Positions 33,201 through 40,445 are shown, numbered from the stretch's first letter. The stretch is DNA of 49,152 nt from Acidobacteriota bacterium (GCA_947465645.1 CANIBQ010000036.1:1-49152); one strand, 5' to 3'. Program-made: numbers and translations. The notes: a model not told the origin generated them from the letters alone.

Positions 33201-33841
33201 ACACCACGCCCTCGACCGGCGACTTCCCGGCATTCGACGTCACCATCAACATCGCTCGATTGAACACCGCCGCTGCCTGGGACACACGTGACGATCCGAC
33301 CGACACGATCCGCGGGTCGCTGTTCTCGTCGAGCGTCGAGTACGCGCCCGAGGCGCTCGGCTCGGATATTCGCTTCGTGCGGTTCGTGTCGCAGGCGTAC
33401 TCGTTTCGTCCGTGGCGCGGAGCCGTGTTCGCATCGGCCGCCCGCTTCGGTGCCGCCGCGGCGCTCAACGAGCAGGACCTGATCCCCTCCGAGCGTTTCT
33501 TCGCCGGCGGATCAGGCACGGTACGCGGCGTCGCCGAAGACAGCCTCGGCGGCCGGAATTTCCTGGGCGATCCCATCGGCGGCCAGGCGCTGCTCGTGCT
33601 CAACCAGGAGGTCCGCATCCCGGTCTCTCGCTGGGTACGGGCGGTGGGATTCATCGATGCGGGAAATGTCTTCGACCGCTGGCGCGACGTGAGAGTCGGG
33701 GACCTGGTGGGGTCGATTGGGATCGGCGTCCGGCTGGCGACGCCGTTTGCGCTACTCCGAGCCGACTACGCGAAGGCGATCTGGGCAGGAACACTTCCGA
33801 GGTCGGGCCGCTTCATCTTTGGTATTGGGCACGCCTTCTAG
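27296..33841 (+). CDS. TamB-BamA/TamA fusion: inner-membrane-anchored TamB joined to a five-POTRA outer-membrane barrel
   Basis: One open frame of 2181 residues. Residues 1-25 are a membrane anchor. About 26-1412 form the long beta-rich TamB (DUF490) bridge, with its conserved C-terminal part (NPVTIEPDLNIQATTRTSG, DLGQAEIASLLLTGRRFEDL) and a normal TamB-like ending YGFRHDMTFG. Residues about 1434-1840 form five POTRA units, each with a helix such as VEEFYRRSGYLAARVT, LAGDGYLQAKV, YLRSQGYLRAAVT or LYRREGFPTP. From about 1840 to 2181 is a 16-strand-type barrel with RFFAGGSGTVRGV (the conserved loop 6 region) and a terminal Phe. TamA and TamB are normally two proteins linking the membranes for barrel-protein and lipid transport. 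Three palindromic elements lie in frame, one at the fusion point. Confidence 0.93.
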   Translation: MRRRVAVVVLALATGVAALVLVLHTPFVRGRVLRYALATVQEQYGIRIEAARLDYSLTALRVGLAGIRISSTTSPTEPFFQADYVSATLARSALAGDVAFERVSVTNGAVQVLRHRDGTTNLPSSSESPIDPPPLRIALIDVPRLRIDVRDEQGDATLAMPAVAIRLTRDNGRIALLAPADVRAGNRRTRISQLESDATFDGRTLRLTNARLRSDEGSATLNGMLVLIAREATVDVMVAGSADVAALARWAMDEGDPPAGTVAFGGRVIGPMVAPETDLLLTSARLGWRFGEPGVVVSDVIARVHVTTAAARIDELRFGVEGGRVMGTAVVPFDDMDARVAASWTGVDGARLVGMMSPGAALLPAATISGQITASGPAANVDGWVADVRARLVPGLNARNRLSAGGNAHLVLDRGHWRLDGEQRLGGVAPVTISAGGRMLNGRDTDSTLDGTVHVGDTPLLALFQALRTTNLADVPGDVISSGTLQADLTLSGRLLDPRIAFDATADNVTVTDAGASGRLTATGTYAVNSEEYTATVNARDWPLVPTIERPLAGRIDAQFTGAGTVDNPRGEGELALREGRWEEIALGDITAHATLDARTAIIDASAPEFSATAAGRVGIDAPYPATIDLRAEPFDLSRILRHIDTPTPITGTTTFTAHVEGPLESWRRGSATVDIASLEATAGELPIRLVEPARLAYMEDLIRIVRLEATAGETRLSASGELPLSDAPPGAPASAVLMTMTGNVGEIARAAAATGLTELPLIGGTGPVALLARVTGSVETPVIAADLEAGPGSVTVEGVPPVSNVLLRAHAEGGWLELREANASYQGANVTATGRAPLSLLTGQPGAGPAGNAELHARATGITPLVLESMVGPTTLEDVTGTIDATLDLASPTLELEDVTGELRLDRLELRAADLPVTQQVPTRIAVRDGLARIEAWDWTGQGATLGVRGQVSLVDRQLAILANGTVDLRMLTPFVRAAGITTAGTLTPRLSITGALDDPRIDGDVTIANGDMRLADPRVLFSDIAARAVLTRNGATIATLTGLVNGGPLTGDGSVGYNPDGALHAELSASVLGMALEFPPGLRSEVNAALTLVLDRPPSPGLRRASAAGQETPAGLISGTATIVRGFYREPLAVVTGLLTSLRTRRLAAAAEPSPLLDALALDVRLVTDEDISVDNNYGRFQIGGDLRVIGTAAVPGLAGRAELREGGQLFVGRNTYTVTFGTIDFANPVTIEPDLNIQATTRTSGEEIEVTIRGTPETIAVDLNAPSNPDLGQAEIASLLLTGRRFEDLDPRDAAFVGTQVLGNFSAEVLGFAGRAVGLDTLRLGGVEGAALRRDTTAVATEVDPTTRLTFGKSLGPDVDVTFSQSLRESAAQTWIVDYLPARRLELRLVSDDDDLRSYGFRHDMTFGGGAPGSIQAPFDSAQGRAGESSRVRDLRVATASVTGELVFPDMRIQGLLRLKAGGRFDVGAWQADRDRVEEFYRRSGYLAARVTTSRVETGDQVALTYQVLPGPRTSIAVTGLDVDADLRSRLERAWSDAVVDEFLIDEATGILTEVLAGDGYLQAKVTARVEGDAAAKTLAIAVDRGPLTQRTAIRVTAASRAGAAEGGPAVDIEAFLQARGLVDRAVTDPGAVEREVTAYLRSQGYLRAAVTAGAPLFEEGTAVVPLTVDAGPVFTIASVAFDMGRGGLQASGNALPIETVRETAGVTEGMPFDPSVPETARQRLVALYRREGFPTPAVMVQQDLREGESTVSMTFAITEGPRQVLGEVVVAGNRAIDSDVIVRALDLRLDAPVRAEELLQARTRVFDTRLFRRVDVLPEAMADPPTPSVTPMRLRVTVEEWPALRVRYGVLVAEERPEGKIEGRELVPGLAADLTRRTLFGRAVGIGAALELQRRGQRARGFLNAPTFAGWPLESSLVLEQSRETFAASTFITAAQGLSWEQRSLVARALSLSYSYRFERNHTFDTTPSTGDFPAFDVTINIARLNTAAAWDTRDDPTDTIRGSLFSSSVEYAPEALGSDIRFVRFVSQAYSFRPWRGAVFASAARFGAAAALNEQDLIPSERFFAGGSGTVRGVAEDSLGGRNFLGDPIGGQALLVLNQEVRIPVSRWVRAVGFIDAGNVFDRWRDVRVGDLVGSIGIGVRLATPFALLRADYAKAIWAGTLPRSGRFIFGIGHAF
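31555..31590. repeat. In-frame class 3 palindromic repeat at the TamB|POTRA junction
   Basis: CCCTTCGACTCCGCTCAGGG with CGACTCC pairing to GGAGTCG downstream. It translates to APFDSAQGRAGESS, a low-complexity linker that starts a few residues after the natural end of TamB. It resembles the element at 12043-12090. Confidence 0.78.
32108..32133 (+). repeat. Class 2 palindromic repeat (GAA loop), copy 4, in frame
   Basis: GCGGGT, one bulged G, CCGCC, loop GAA, GGCGG, ACCCGC. It has the same bulged-stem plan as the copies at 5144, 14800 and 14851. It encodes SRAGAAEGGPAV in the first part of the third POTRA unit. Confidence 0.82.
32363..32380. repeat. Class 1 hairpin (TTCA loop) in frame in the fourth POTRA unit
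   Basis: GGAGGCC, loop TTCA, GGCCTCC: a perfect 7-bp stem encoding part of MGRGGLQASGNAL, between the first strand and first helix of the fourth POTRA. Confidence 0.85.
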
Positions 33842-33856
33842 GTGACCTTGCTGCGA

Positions 33857-33928
33857 CGACACACCGAGGCTCCGAGACACCGAGGTCTGTTTTTGAATGT
33901 CTCGGTGCCTCTGTGTCTCGGTGTGTCG
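33857..33928. repeat. Long CACCGAG/CACAGAG-type inverted repeat between convergent genes
   Basis: Two 28-nt arms (33857-33884 and 33901-33928) match over 12 outer and 7 inner bases; the loop contains GTCTGTTTTTGAATGT. It lies between the fusion gene and the TPR gene. The loop T tract on the plus strand is not after the stem, so it is not a classical terminator. Confidence 0.85.
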
Positions 33929-33954
33929 GAGCGGCGCAGGATGCTGCGGCTTGA

Positions 33955-34554
33955 TTAGCGACCGCGAACGGTTTTCATGATCTGAAGCACTTCCGGACGC
34001 TCCGGGGCGTCGGGGGCCAGCCTCAGGAACTGTTCGAAATGGATCGCCATCCGGTCGGCGCGGCCGGCGCGGTAGTGCATCAGGCCGCCGTAATAGTGGG
34101 CGTACGCGTGTGACGGGTTCAGCTCGCTCACGCGATCGAACTCCGCGGCGGCGTTTCGCCAGTCCTGCTTCTTGGCCAGCACCAGACCTCTCTGGTAGTG
34201 CGCTTCGGGGAGGCCCTCATCCATCGCAATCGCGAGGTCCGCAGATTCGACGGCCGCGTCAGTCTGGTCGTCGATGAGCTGCTGGCCAGACAGCCCGATG
34301 AAATGCCACGCATCGCTGTCCGGCCGCTCGGCCAGGATCCGGTACACCTCGCGCGCCTGGTCCGATGCGCCGAGCTTCAGTTGGCTCTGGGCCGCGGTAA
34401 AGAGGACGGCAGGCGCTGCATCGGGTGGCGCCGCTTCGACCACTTGCTGATAGCGGCCCGCTTCGAACATCCGGCGAACCTCGTCCGTATTCTGCGCGAA
34501 CCCGGTGGCCGGAACACAGAGAAGCGCGAAGGCGAAGAGTTGTTTCAAGCCCAT
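33955..34554 (-). CDS. Exported TPR-repeat protein
   Basis: 199 residues from ATG 34554, with a Sec signal MGLKQLFAFALLCVPATGFAQ. The mature part is helical with TPR-type units: EVRRMFEAGRYQQVVEAAPPD, LFTAAQSQLKLGASDQAREVY, AHYQRGLVLAKKQDWRNAAA and AHYYGGLMHYRAGRADRMA. TPR proteins act as scaffolds; partners are not evident. The gene is convergent with the TamB fusion and upstream of no obvious partner. Confidence 0.82.
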   Translation of the reverse strand: MGLKQLFAFALLCVPATGFAQNTDEVRRMFEAGRYQQVVEAAPPDAAPAVLFTAAQSQLKLGASDQAREVYRILAERPDSDAWHFIGLSGQQLIDDQTDAAVESADLAIAMDEGLPEAHYQRGLVLAKKQDWRNAAAEFDRVSELNPSHAYAHYYGGLMHYRAGRADRMAIHFEQFLRLAPDAPERPEVLQIMKTVRGR

Positions 34555-34559
34555 GACGT

Positions 34560-34565
34560 ATTGTA
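34560..34565 (-). promoter_or_regulatory. -10 box of the TPR gene
   Basis: TACAAT (minus strand) lies 5 nt before ATG 34554, with no Shine-Dalgarno sequence. Confidence 0.45.
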
Positions 34566-34626
34566 CGGCATGGGTTCGGCCATCGCGGTCAGCTCATCCA
34601 TTCCAGCGAGGCATCGAGGTTGTGGG

Positions 34627-35547
34627 TCACGCCGATAGTTCTTCCTCGCTCGGGAACCCGTGCTGCTCCCGTCCGACTTTGCCTTCGTGCATCGCGGTCG
34701 TCTTGTACAACTCGAAGCGTCCATCAGCAGCCTCGTCCTGCACCCGCTTGCGAAGACGGTCCATCTGGCGCGGCGACATCGGCTTGAAATCGTCCGCAAC
34801 CTTCACGTTCCGGTGCAGCAGCCGGATCGAGTCGATCCCGCTCACCGTCGTCGCCACCGGCAGGCTCATGGCGTAGCGCAGCGCTTCCTCCGCGGTGACG
34901 ATCTTCTTCTTGATCTGCCGTGCGTCGCCGCTGAGGCTCTTCATGCCGATTGGGGCGATGCCGCGCTCGACCAACTGCGGGAGCACCTGCTGTTCGAACG
35001 AGCGGAACGTCGCGTCGAAGCAGTTCAAGGGCAACTGGCAGGCGTCGAAGGAAAAGTCGTGGGAGAGCATCTCGAGGTGGATGGCCGGGTCTTTGTGTCC
35101 GGTGAATCCGATGAACCTGACTTTGCCCTCGCGACGGGCCTGTTCGAGCGCCTCGATGGCGCCGCCGCGCGCGAAATGCCGCTCCGGGTCGTTGTGGTAC
35201 ACGCATTCATGGATCTGCCAGAGATCGAGCACGTCGGTGCGCAGCCGCCGCAGCGACTGTTCGAGCTGCCGCATGGCGTCGCGCTTGCCCCGTCCATGGG
35301 TGCACATCTTCGTCATCAGAAACACGGCGTCGCGCCGGTCGGCGATCGCCCTGCCCATGACGTCCTCCGACCGGCCGTCGTGATACTCCCAGGCGTTGTC
35401 CATGAACGTGACGCCGACGTCGATCGCGGCATGGACGACGCGGATCGCGTCCCGCCGGCTCTTCATCTTGCCCAGGTGATAGCCGCCGAGACCGAGTGCC
35501 GAGACCTTCACGCCGGTCGAACCCAGGAATCGCTGCGGGATGGACAT
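34627..35547 (-). CDS. Aldo/keto reductase
   Basis: 306 residues from ATG 35547 (MSIPQRFLGSTGVKVSALGL). The tetrad residues are visible: Asp and Tyr in FMDNAWEYHDGRSE, Lys in FLMTKMCTH and His in LWQIHECVYH. The barrel runs on through IRLLHRNVKVADDFKPMS. Family members reduce aldehydes or ketones with NADPH; the substrate cannot be told. It diverges from bacterioferritin. ATG 35547 sits 7 nt after a TACACT box and gives the standard AKR start. Confidence 0.9.
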   Translation of the reverse strand: MSIPQRFLGSTGVKVSALGLGGYHLGKMKSRRDAIRVVHAAIDVGVTFMDNAWEYHDGRSEDVMGRAIADRRDAVFLMTKMCTHGRGKRDAMRQLEQSLRRLRTDVLDLWQIHECVYHNDPERHFARGGAIEALEQARREGKVRFIGFTGHKDPAIHLEMLSHDFSFDACQLPLNCFDATFRSFEQQVLPQLVERGIAPIGMKSLSGDARQIKKKIVTAEEALRYAMSLPVATTVSGIDSIRLLHRNVKVADDFKPMSPRQMDRLRKRVQDEAADGRFELYKTTAMHEGKVGREQHGFPSEEELSA

Positions 35548-35554
35548 GCCGGAT

Positions 35555-35560
35555 AGTGTA
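35555..35560 (-). promoter_or_regulatory. -10 box of the aldo/keto reductase gene
   Basis: TACACT (minus strand) is 7 nt before ATG 35547. There is no Shine-Dalgarno sequence. Confidence 0.5.
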
Positions 35561-35604
35561 CGATGGCGCGCGCGCCACCGGTGGCGCGTCGAAGGAGGCG
35601 GCGG

Positions 35605-36087
35605 ATGCGCGGCAACGAGAAAGTCATTGCTCAGCTTAACCAGGCTCTCAAAGAGGAGCTCACGGCAATCAACCAGTACTTCCTGCACGCGGAGATGTGT
35701 CATAGCTGGGGCTATCACCGCATCGGCGCGTTCATCAAGAAGTCGTCCATCGATGAGATGAAACATGCAGAGGAGCTGATCGAGCGGATCCTCTTTCTCG
35801 ATTCGACGCCCAAGATGGACTACATGGAGCTGAACATCGGCACCGACGTCCGGTCGCAGCTCGAGGCGGATTTCAAGCTCGAGGTGAACGCCGTCGCGAT
35901 GTACAACCAGTCGATCAAGATCGCCCGCGACGAGGGAGACGACCAGTCGCGCGAGCTGTTCTCGAAGCTACTCAAGGATGAAGAGGGGCACGTGGATTGG
36001 CTCGAAGCGCAGCTCCATCAGATCAAGGAGATGGGCTACGAACGGTACCTGACCCTTCAGGTCGACGGGGCAGAGATCAAAGGGTAG
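35605..36087 (+). CDS. bfr: Bacterioferritin
   Basis: 160 residues from ATG 35605, which follows a strong GGAGG ribosome-binding site. Diiron ligands fit E18, E51, H54, E93, E126 and H129, and Met52 (SIDEMKHAEE) is the expected haem ligand shared between subunits. The protein should form a 24-subunit iron-storage shell. The length is normal. It faces the M13 peptidase gene convergently across 19 bp. Confidence 0.96.
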   Translation: MRGNEKVIAQLNQALKEELTAINQYFLHAEMCHSWGYHRIGAFIKKSSIDEMKHAEELIERILFLDSTPKMDYMELNIGTDVRSQLEADFKLEVNAVAMYNQSIKIARDEGDDQSRELFSKLLKDEEGHVDWLEAQLHQIKEMGYERYLTLQVDGAEIKG

Positions 36088-36111
36088 GAAGTTCCAGTGA
36101 GGCCTTCTACC
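36083..36111. terminator. Possible bidirectional hairpin between bfr and the M13 gene
   Basis: GGTAG(G)AAG at 36083-36091 pairs with CTTCTACC at 36104-36111, with one bulged base. The stem overlaps both stop regions. It lacks T tracts, so a terminator role is only suggested by position. Confidence 0.3.
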
Positions 36112-38146
36112 AGACGCGGCACGCGTTGGCAGGGGCCATCGGTGTTCCCGTCTGACAGTTGAACGCCCTGCGAAATTGATCAGAATTCTGCAGTACGCCA
36201 TTCGTGCGCCAGCGGCCATCGGCGTGAAAATCCTCCTGCGCGCGCCGGCGGATGTTCTCGTCGGTGGCGTTCTCGCACCACACCTGCGCCCATGACAGGA
36301 AGAACCGCTGGCCGGGGGTGAAGCCGTCGACGGCGGGCTGCGGACCCTTGCCGGCCAGTACTTCCATCAGTGCGTAGTAGGCGATGTGGACGCCGGCGTT
36401 GTCCGCCACGTTCTCGCCCAGCGTCAGTTCGCCATTCAGCCTCGTGTCGCCGATCACCGGATACGCGCTGTACTGCTTCGACACGCAGGCCGCGCGCTCG
36501 CGGAACGCCGTGTCGTCGGCCGGCGTCCACCAGTCGGTCAGGTTGCCGCTGGGGTCGTACTTCCGCCCCTGGTCGTCGAAGCCATGTGACATCTCGTGGC
36601 CGATGACGGCGCCGATGCCGCCGAAATTGACCGCATCGTCCTTGGTGACGTCGAAATAGGGCGGCTGGAGGATGCCGGCGGGGAAGGCGATTTCGTTCAG
36701 CGGCGGCGCGTAGTAGGCGTTGACCGTCTGCGGCGTCATCAGCCAGAGCCCCTGGTCGATCGGCTGGCCGATCCACCGCATCTTCCGCTGGGCGTCGTCG
36801 GTGGAGACGGTTCGGGCGTTGGCGATGTAGTCGTCGCGCGTGATCTGGACGGCGCTGAAGTCGCGCCATTTCCCGGGCGCGCCGATCTTGTGCGTGATCG
36901 TCTCGAGCTTCTCGAGCGCCCGCTGCTTCGTCTGCGGTCCCATCCACTCGAGCGCGCGGATATTGCGATCGAGCGACCGCTCGAGTGCCGCGATCAGCTC
37001 GTTCATCCGCGCGGCGGCGTCGGCGCCGAAGTGGTCGCGCACGAAGATCTCGCCGACGATCTCGCCGAGCTGATCGTCGCCGGGCGAGCCGGCCACCGCC
37101 GACGCGCACCGCTTCCAGCGTGGACGTATCTCCTGCTGTCCGCTCAGGATCCTGCCGACGAATCGAAACCGTTCGTGCTCGAACGGGGACGACAGGAGCG
37201 GCGCCAGGGTACTGAGCGCCCGCCACTTCATGTACGCCTTCCAGGTATCGAGGGGCAGCGTCTCGAGGGCGGCGTTGACGTCGCGCAGGTATTGGGGGTT
37301 GATGACGTTGACGCGCGGCACCGCCGGCGCGCCCGCGTCGCGGAAGAAGGCGGGGAAGTCGACGAGCGGCGCCAGTCGCGCCAGCTCGGCCAGCGTCATC
37401 GGGTTGTCGCGCTTTCGCGGGTCGCGCATCGTCACGCGGTCGTACGACGCCCGTGCCACGGCGGTCTCGGCAGTGATGGCCGCCTGGGCCGTGGCCGCCG
37501 CCGCGACGGGCGTCGATCCGAGCAACTCGAACATCTTCTGTACGTGCGCGAGGTATTCCTTGCGCAGCAGCGTCGACCGTTCGTCGTCTCTCAGGTAGAG
37601 ATCGCGGTCGGGCATGCCGAGCGCCCCCTGGCCGAGCATCGCGATGAACATCGTGGAGTTGCGCGCATCCGGGGCGGGACCGAGCTGGATGAACGCTGGC
37701 AGGCCATCGTGATTGAACCGCGCGGCGACGCGGAGCAGCGACGCGCGGTCGGCAATCGCGTCGATCTCGCGCAGGAGCGGTGCCGCGGGGGCCGCGCCCT
37801 TGCGCTCGATCGCCGCGTCATCCATGCAGGAGGCGTAGTAGTCGCCGATCTTCTGCTCGCTGGCGGTACGGCCCGTGGTCTTGGCCGCCGCCCGCTCGAG
37901 GATGTCGCGGACGATCGCCTCGTTGCGATCGGCGAGTTCCGCCATGCGCCCGAACCGTGCCTTGTCGGCGGGAAGGGGATGCGTCTTCAGCCAGTTGCCG
38001 CACGCGTACCGATGGAAATCGGTGCACGCATCGACCGAGCGGTCGATGAAGGAGACGTTGAAGCCGTGGGACGCAGGCGGCGTCTGGGCCCCCGCGACCC
38101 CGGCGAGAACCGCGACGCCGATGAAAACGGTCACACACCGTCGCAC
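36107..38146 (-). CDS. Exported M13-family (neprilysin-like) zinc metallopeptidase
   Basis: 679 residues from GTG 38146 (AGGGGCGACG precedes it) with signal MRRCVTVFIGVAVLAGVAGA. The N-terminal M13 motif is DACTDFHRYACGNWLKTHPL. The zinc site is VIGHEMSHGFDDQG (HExxH near residue 515) with the third ligand in GENVADNAG. Other family motifs are NAYYAPPLNEIAFPAGILQPPY and the CRVW ending. These periplasmic or extracellular endopeptidases cut short peptides. It follows osmC by 9 bp on the same strand. Confidence 0.95.
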   Translation of the reverse strand: MRRCVTVFIGVAVLAGVAGAQTPPASHGFNVSFIDRSVDACTDFHRYACGNWLKTHPLPADKARFGRMAELADRNEAIVRDILERAAAKTTGRTASEQKIGDYYASCMDDAAIERKGAAPAAPLLREIDAIADRASLLRVAARFNHDGLPAFIQLGPAPDARNSTMFIAMLGQGALGMPDRDLYLRDDERSTLLRKEYLAHVQKMFELLGSTPVAAAATAQAAITAETAVARASYDRVTMRDPRKRDNPMTLAELARLAPLVDFPAFFRDAGAPAVPRVNVINPQYLRDVNAALETLPLDTWKAYMKWRALSTLAPLLSSPFEHERFRFVGRILSGQQEIRPRWKRCASAVAGSPGDDQLGEIVGEIFVRDHFGADAAARMNELIAALERSLDRNIRALEWMGPQTKQRALEKLETITHKIGAPGKWRDFSAVQITRDDYIANARTVSTDDAQRKMRWIGQPIDQGLWLMTPQTVNAYYAPPLNEIAFPAGILQPPYFDVTKDDAVNFGGIGAVIGHEMSHGFDDQGRKYDPSGNLTDWWTPADDTAFRERAACVSKQYSAYPVIGDTRLNGELTLGENVADNAGVHIAYYALMEVLAGKGPQPAVDGFTPGQRFFLSWAQVWCENATDENIRRRAQEDFHADGRWRTNGVLQNSDQFRRAFNCQTGTPMAPANACRVW

Positions 38147-38155
38147 CGTCGCCCC

Positions 38156-38599
38156 TTAGACCGCAGACGCGTCTACGCTGACCGTGACGTTGCCGCGAAT
38201 TGCGTTTGAAATCGGGCAGCCCTTTTCCGCGCCGGCCGCCAGCTCGCCTAGCTTCGCCTTGTCGATCCCCTCGAGTCCCTCGACCGTCGCTTTCAGGTTC
38301 GACGAGACGACTTTCAGGCCTGCGTCGCTCTTGTCGGCGGTGACGGTGGCCGTCACGCGCACCTTGCGCACCTTGCCGCCCTGCTTGCCGATCGTATTGG
38401 TGAGCACCATCGCGAAGCAGATGGCGTGGGAGGCCGCGAGCAGCTCCTCCGGTGTGGTCTTGTCGTCACCCTTTTCGTCGATGCGGCTTGGAAACGTGAC
38501 CGGGAGGTTGAACGCCCCCGTGCCTGCCTTCGCGGTGCCGTTGCCGTCCATGAGCCCGCCGTTCCACTCCACGTCCGCGTGACGAACGAATGTTGCCAT
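38156..38599 (-). CDS. OsmC/Ohr-family peroxiredoxin
   Basis: 147 residues from ATG 38599, which follows GGAGGATTCG. Both redox Cys are present: one in ASHAICFAMVLTN (about residue 57) and one in EKGCPISNAIRGNVTV (about residue 133). Lines such as DEKGDDKTTPEELLAASHA fit OsmC-type proteins rather than Ohr. It detoxifies organic hydroperoxides using lipoyl or other thiol donors. The cluster with bacterioferritin suggests an oxidative-stress set. Confidence 0.9.
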   Translation of the reverse strand: MATFVRHADVEWNGGLMDGNGTAKAGTGAFNLPVTFPSRIDEKGDDKTTPEELLAASHAICFAMVLTNTIGKQGGKVRKVRVTATVTADKSDAGLKVVSSNLKATVEGLEGIDKAKLGELAAGAEKGCPISNAIRGNVTVSVDASAV

Positions 38600-38622
38600 C
38601 GAATCCTCCAAAGCGTAGGTAA

Positions 38623-38643
38623 ACGGGGCCTTCCGGCCTCCGT
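38623..38643. repeat. Class 1-like hairpin (TTCC loop)
   Basis: ACGG-GGCC, loop TTCC, GGCC-T-CCGT: an 8-bp stem with one bulged T upstream of osmC. The loop differs by one base from the TTCA of the other copies. Confidence 0.65.
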
Positions 38644-38730
38644 GTGAGCCTCTGATGATAATGCCTTCGGGTCTGGAGCGAAGCGAAGTTCCTGAAGTGG
38701 GCCAGGGGTGCGTGGGATCGATGATCACAA

Positions 38731-38793
38731 GCCACAGAGACACAGAGACACAGAGCCAAAAGGATTGTCTCTGTGTCTCCGTGTCTCTGTGGC
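38731..38793. repeat. Long CACAGAGACACAGAG-type inverted repeat
   Basis: Arms 38731-38755 and 38769-38793 (25 nt each) match with one difference around a 13-nt loop CCAAAAGGATTGT. It lies between the small coiled-coil gene and osmC. The arms are near-identical to those at 41991-42057. Confidence 0.92.
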
Positions 38794-38805
38794 CCGAGGG
38801 AGGCG

Positions 38806-39060
38806 CTAGTCTTCGCTTTTACGGTGTTCGGCGTTGCGGAACGCCAGGCTCCTGGCGGGCTGTTGCCACGCGGTCCGCAACGACTTCGCGAGGTCTGCGT
38901 CGGTGCGCGAGATGAATTCGGCGAGCGCGGAGAACTTCTGGTCCACGCGGGCCATTCGTGCCTCGTAGCGTTCGAGCTCGCCGCGGTGCTGCATGTCGCG
39001 GCGCAGCAGGCCCACCTTTTCGACGAGCTCCGTCAGGAGCCTGGCCAGCTCAGGATCCAT
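38806..39060 (-). CDS. Small coiled-coil protein of unknown function
   Basis: 84 residues: MDPELARLLTELVEKVGLLR followed by an alpha-helical, charged stretch RDMQHRGELERYEARMARVDQKFSALAEFI. There is no signal peptide or known motif. It lies 78 bp after the HMG-CoA lyase stop on the same strand and is followed by a long hairpin, so it could be the last gene of the operon. Coding status rests on its composition and lack of a competing frame. Confidence 0.5.
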   Translation of the reverse strand: MDPELARLLTELVEKVGLLRRDMQHRGELERYEARMARVDQKFSALAEFISRTDADLAKSLRTAWQQPARSLAFRNAEHRKSED

Positions 39061-39138
39061 GGGCGTCGCGCGTGAACGTCAGGTGCAGCGGCCCTTCGAG
39101 GTCGCGTGTGGTTGGCTCGGGAACGGTCGTGGTCTGGG

Positions 39139-40032
39139 TTAGCTGCATACGGACGCTCGATACATTCGGGAGGACAGGGGGTGTCCGACCAGCGGTTCAA
39201 TCGCGCGCGAGGCCTCTATGATGCCATCGAGCCGGATGCCCGTGGCAACTCCTAACCCGTCGAGCATGTAGACCAGATCCTCGGTCGCCAGGTTTCCCGT
39301 CGCCCCCGGCGAATACGGGCAACCGCCGAGGCCGCCCGCCGAGGCATCGAAGGTGGAGACGCCTGTGTCGAGCGCCGCGTAAACGTTGACGAGCGCCGTG
39401 CCGCGGGTGTCGTGAAAATGCAGCGCGATCCCGCCGAGCGGCACGCGTGCGCCGAGTTCCTCCAGCAGCGCGGTGACCTGGCGCGGATGCGCGATGCCGA
39501 TGGTGTCGCTCACCGACACTTCATACGCGCCGAAGTCGAGCAGTTGCCTGGTCAGGTCGACGACGCGGGACGGCGGTACGGCACCTTCGAACGGACACCC
39601 GAAGCTGGTGGAGAGGTAGGCGCGGACGCGAAGTCCTGCCGCCAGCGCCTCGGTGCACACCGCTCTTGCCGCTGCCATCGCTTCGCCGACGGATTGATTG
39701 AGGTTGCGCCGGCTGAACGTTTCCGACGCCGCGGGAAAGACGGCGACCTCGTCGAGGTTCGCGGCACGCGCGCGGGTGAGTCCCGTCAGGTTGGGCACGA
39801 GCGCCGAGTAGCGGACGCCGGGCCGCCGCTCGATGCCGGCGCAGACCTCCGCGGCATCGGCCATCTGCGGAACCCACTTGGGACTGACGAACGCCGTGAC
39901 TTCGATGCGCGTGTGGCCCGCCGCGGCGAGGCGGTTCACGAACGCGATCTTGTCAACCGCCGGCACGCGCGCGGCTTCGTTCTGCAGGCCGTCTCGCGGC
40001 CCGACTTCCACGATCTGAACTGCGTCGTTCAC
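39139..40032 (-). CDS. Hydroxymethylglutaryl-CoA lyase
   Basis: 297 residues from GTG 40032, overlapping the upstream stop (GTGA). HMGL features: IVEVGPRDGLQNE at the start, LSTSFGCPFEGAV, metal-binding HFHDTRGTALVN and the catalytic-Cys loop AGGLGGCPYSPGATGN. It cleaves HMG-CoA to acetoacetate and acetyl-CoA, the last step of leucine breakdown. Its place after the carboxylase and hydratase genes supports this over other members of the superfamily. Confidence 0.95.
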   Translation of the reverse strand: MNDAVQIVEVGPRDGLQNEAARVPAVDKIAFVNRLAAAGHTRIEVTAFVSPKWVPQMADAAEVCAGIERRPGVRYSALVPNLTGLTRARAANLDEVAVFPAASETFSRRNLNQSVGEAMAAARAVCTEALAAGLRVRAYLSTSFGCPFEGAVPPSRVVDLTRQLLDFGAYEVSVSDTIGIAHPRQVTALLEELGARVPLGGIALHFHDTRGTALVNVYAALDTGVSTFDASAGGLGGCPYSPGATGNLATEDLVYMLDGLGVATGIRLDGIIEASRAIEPLVGHPLSSRMYRASVCS

Positions 40033-40445
40033 GCGTCCTCGTTCCTGGTGCGTGGTTCGTGTTCAGGTTCAAGTTCGAGGAGCGGAATGCCCGGCTGCAC
40101 CAGCTCGCCGGCCTTGCACGCGATCGCCTTGACGCGGCCGTCACGTGGCGCCCGGATTGGCAGCTCCATCTTCATCGCTTCGAGCATGATGAGCACGTCG
40201 CCGCGCGCCACCTGCTGGCCCGCCGACACCTTCACGTCCGCGACCCTTGCCGGCATCGGCGACGCCAGCGCCAGCTCATCGTCGTGGCCGCGGCGAGTCG
40301 TCTCGCGTCGCGTGTTGATCACGTACACGCGGCCATTCAGAAAAACCCATCGCGCGTCGGCCGGCCCCGCCGCGTACGCGATCGATTGCGTCGTGCCATC
40401 GGTGACCCGATAGCGTCCGTTGCCGAGCGGCGTGACGTCAGCCAC
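40029..40445 (-). CDS. Stand-alone biotin carboxyl carrier protein of the methylcrotonyl-CoA carboxylase
   Basis: 138 residues from GTG 40445, overlapping the biotin carboxylase end by 8 nt. The C-terminal biotinyl domain has the biotinylation motif LEAMKMELPIRAP; the N-terminal half (WVFLNGRVYVINTRRETTRR) matches the linker region found inside full-length alpha subunits. In most bacteria this domain is fused to biotin carboxylase (LiuD/MccA). Here it is a separate frame, and the junction carries palindromic repeats. Confidence 0.9.
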   Translation of the reverse strand: MADVTPLGNGRYRVTDGTTQSIAYAAGPADARWVFLNGRVYVINTRRETTRRGHDDELALASPMPARVADVKVSAGQQVARGDVLIMLEAMKMELPIRAPRDGRVKAIACKAGELVQPGIPLLELEPEHEPRTRNEDA

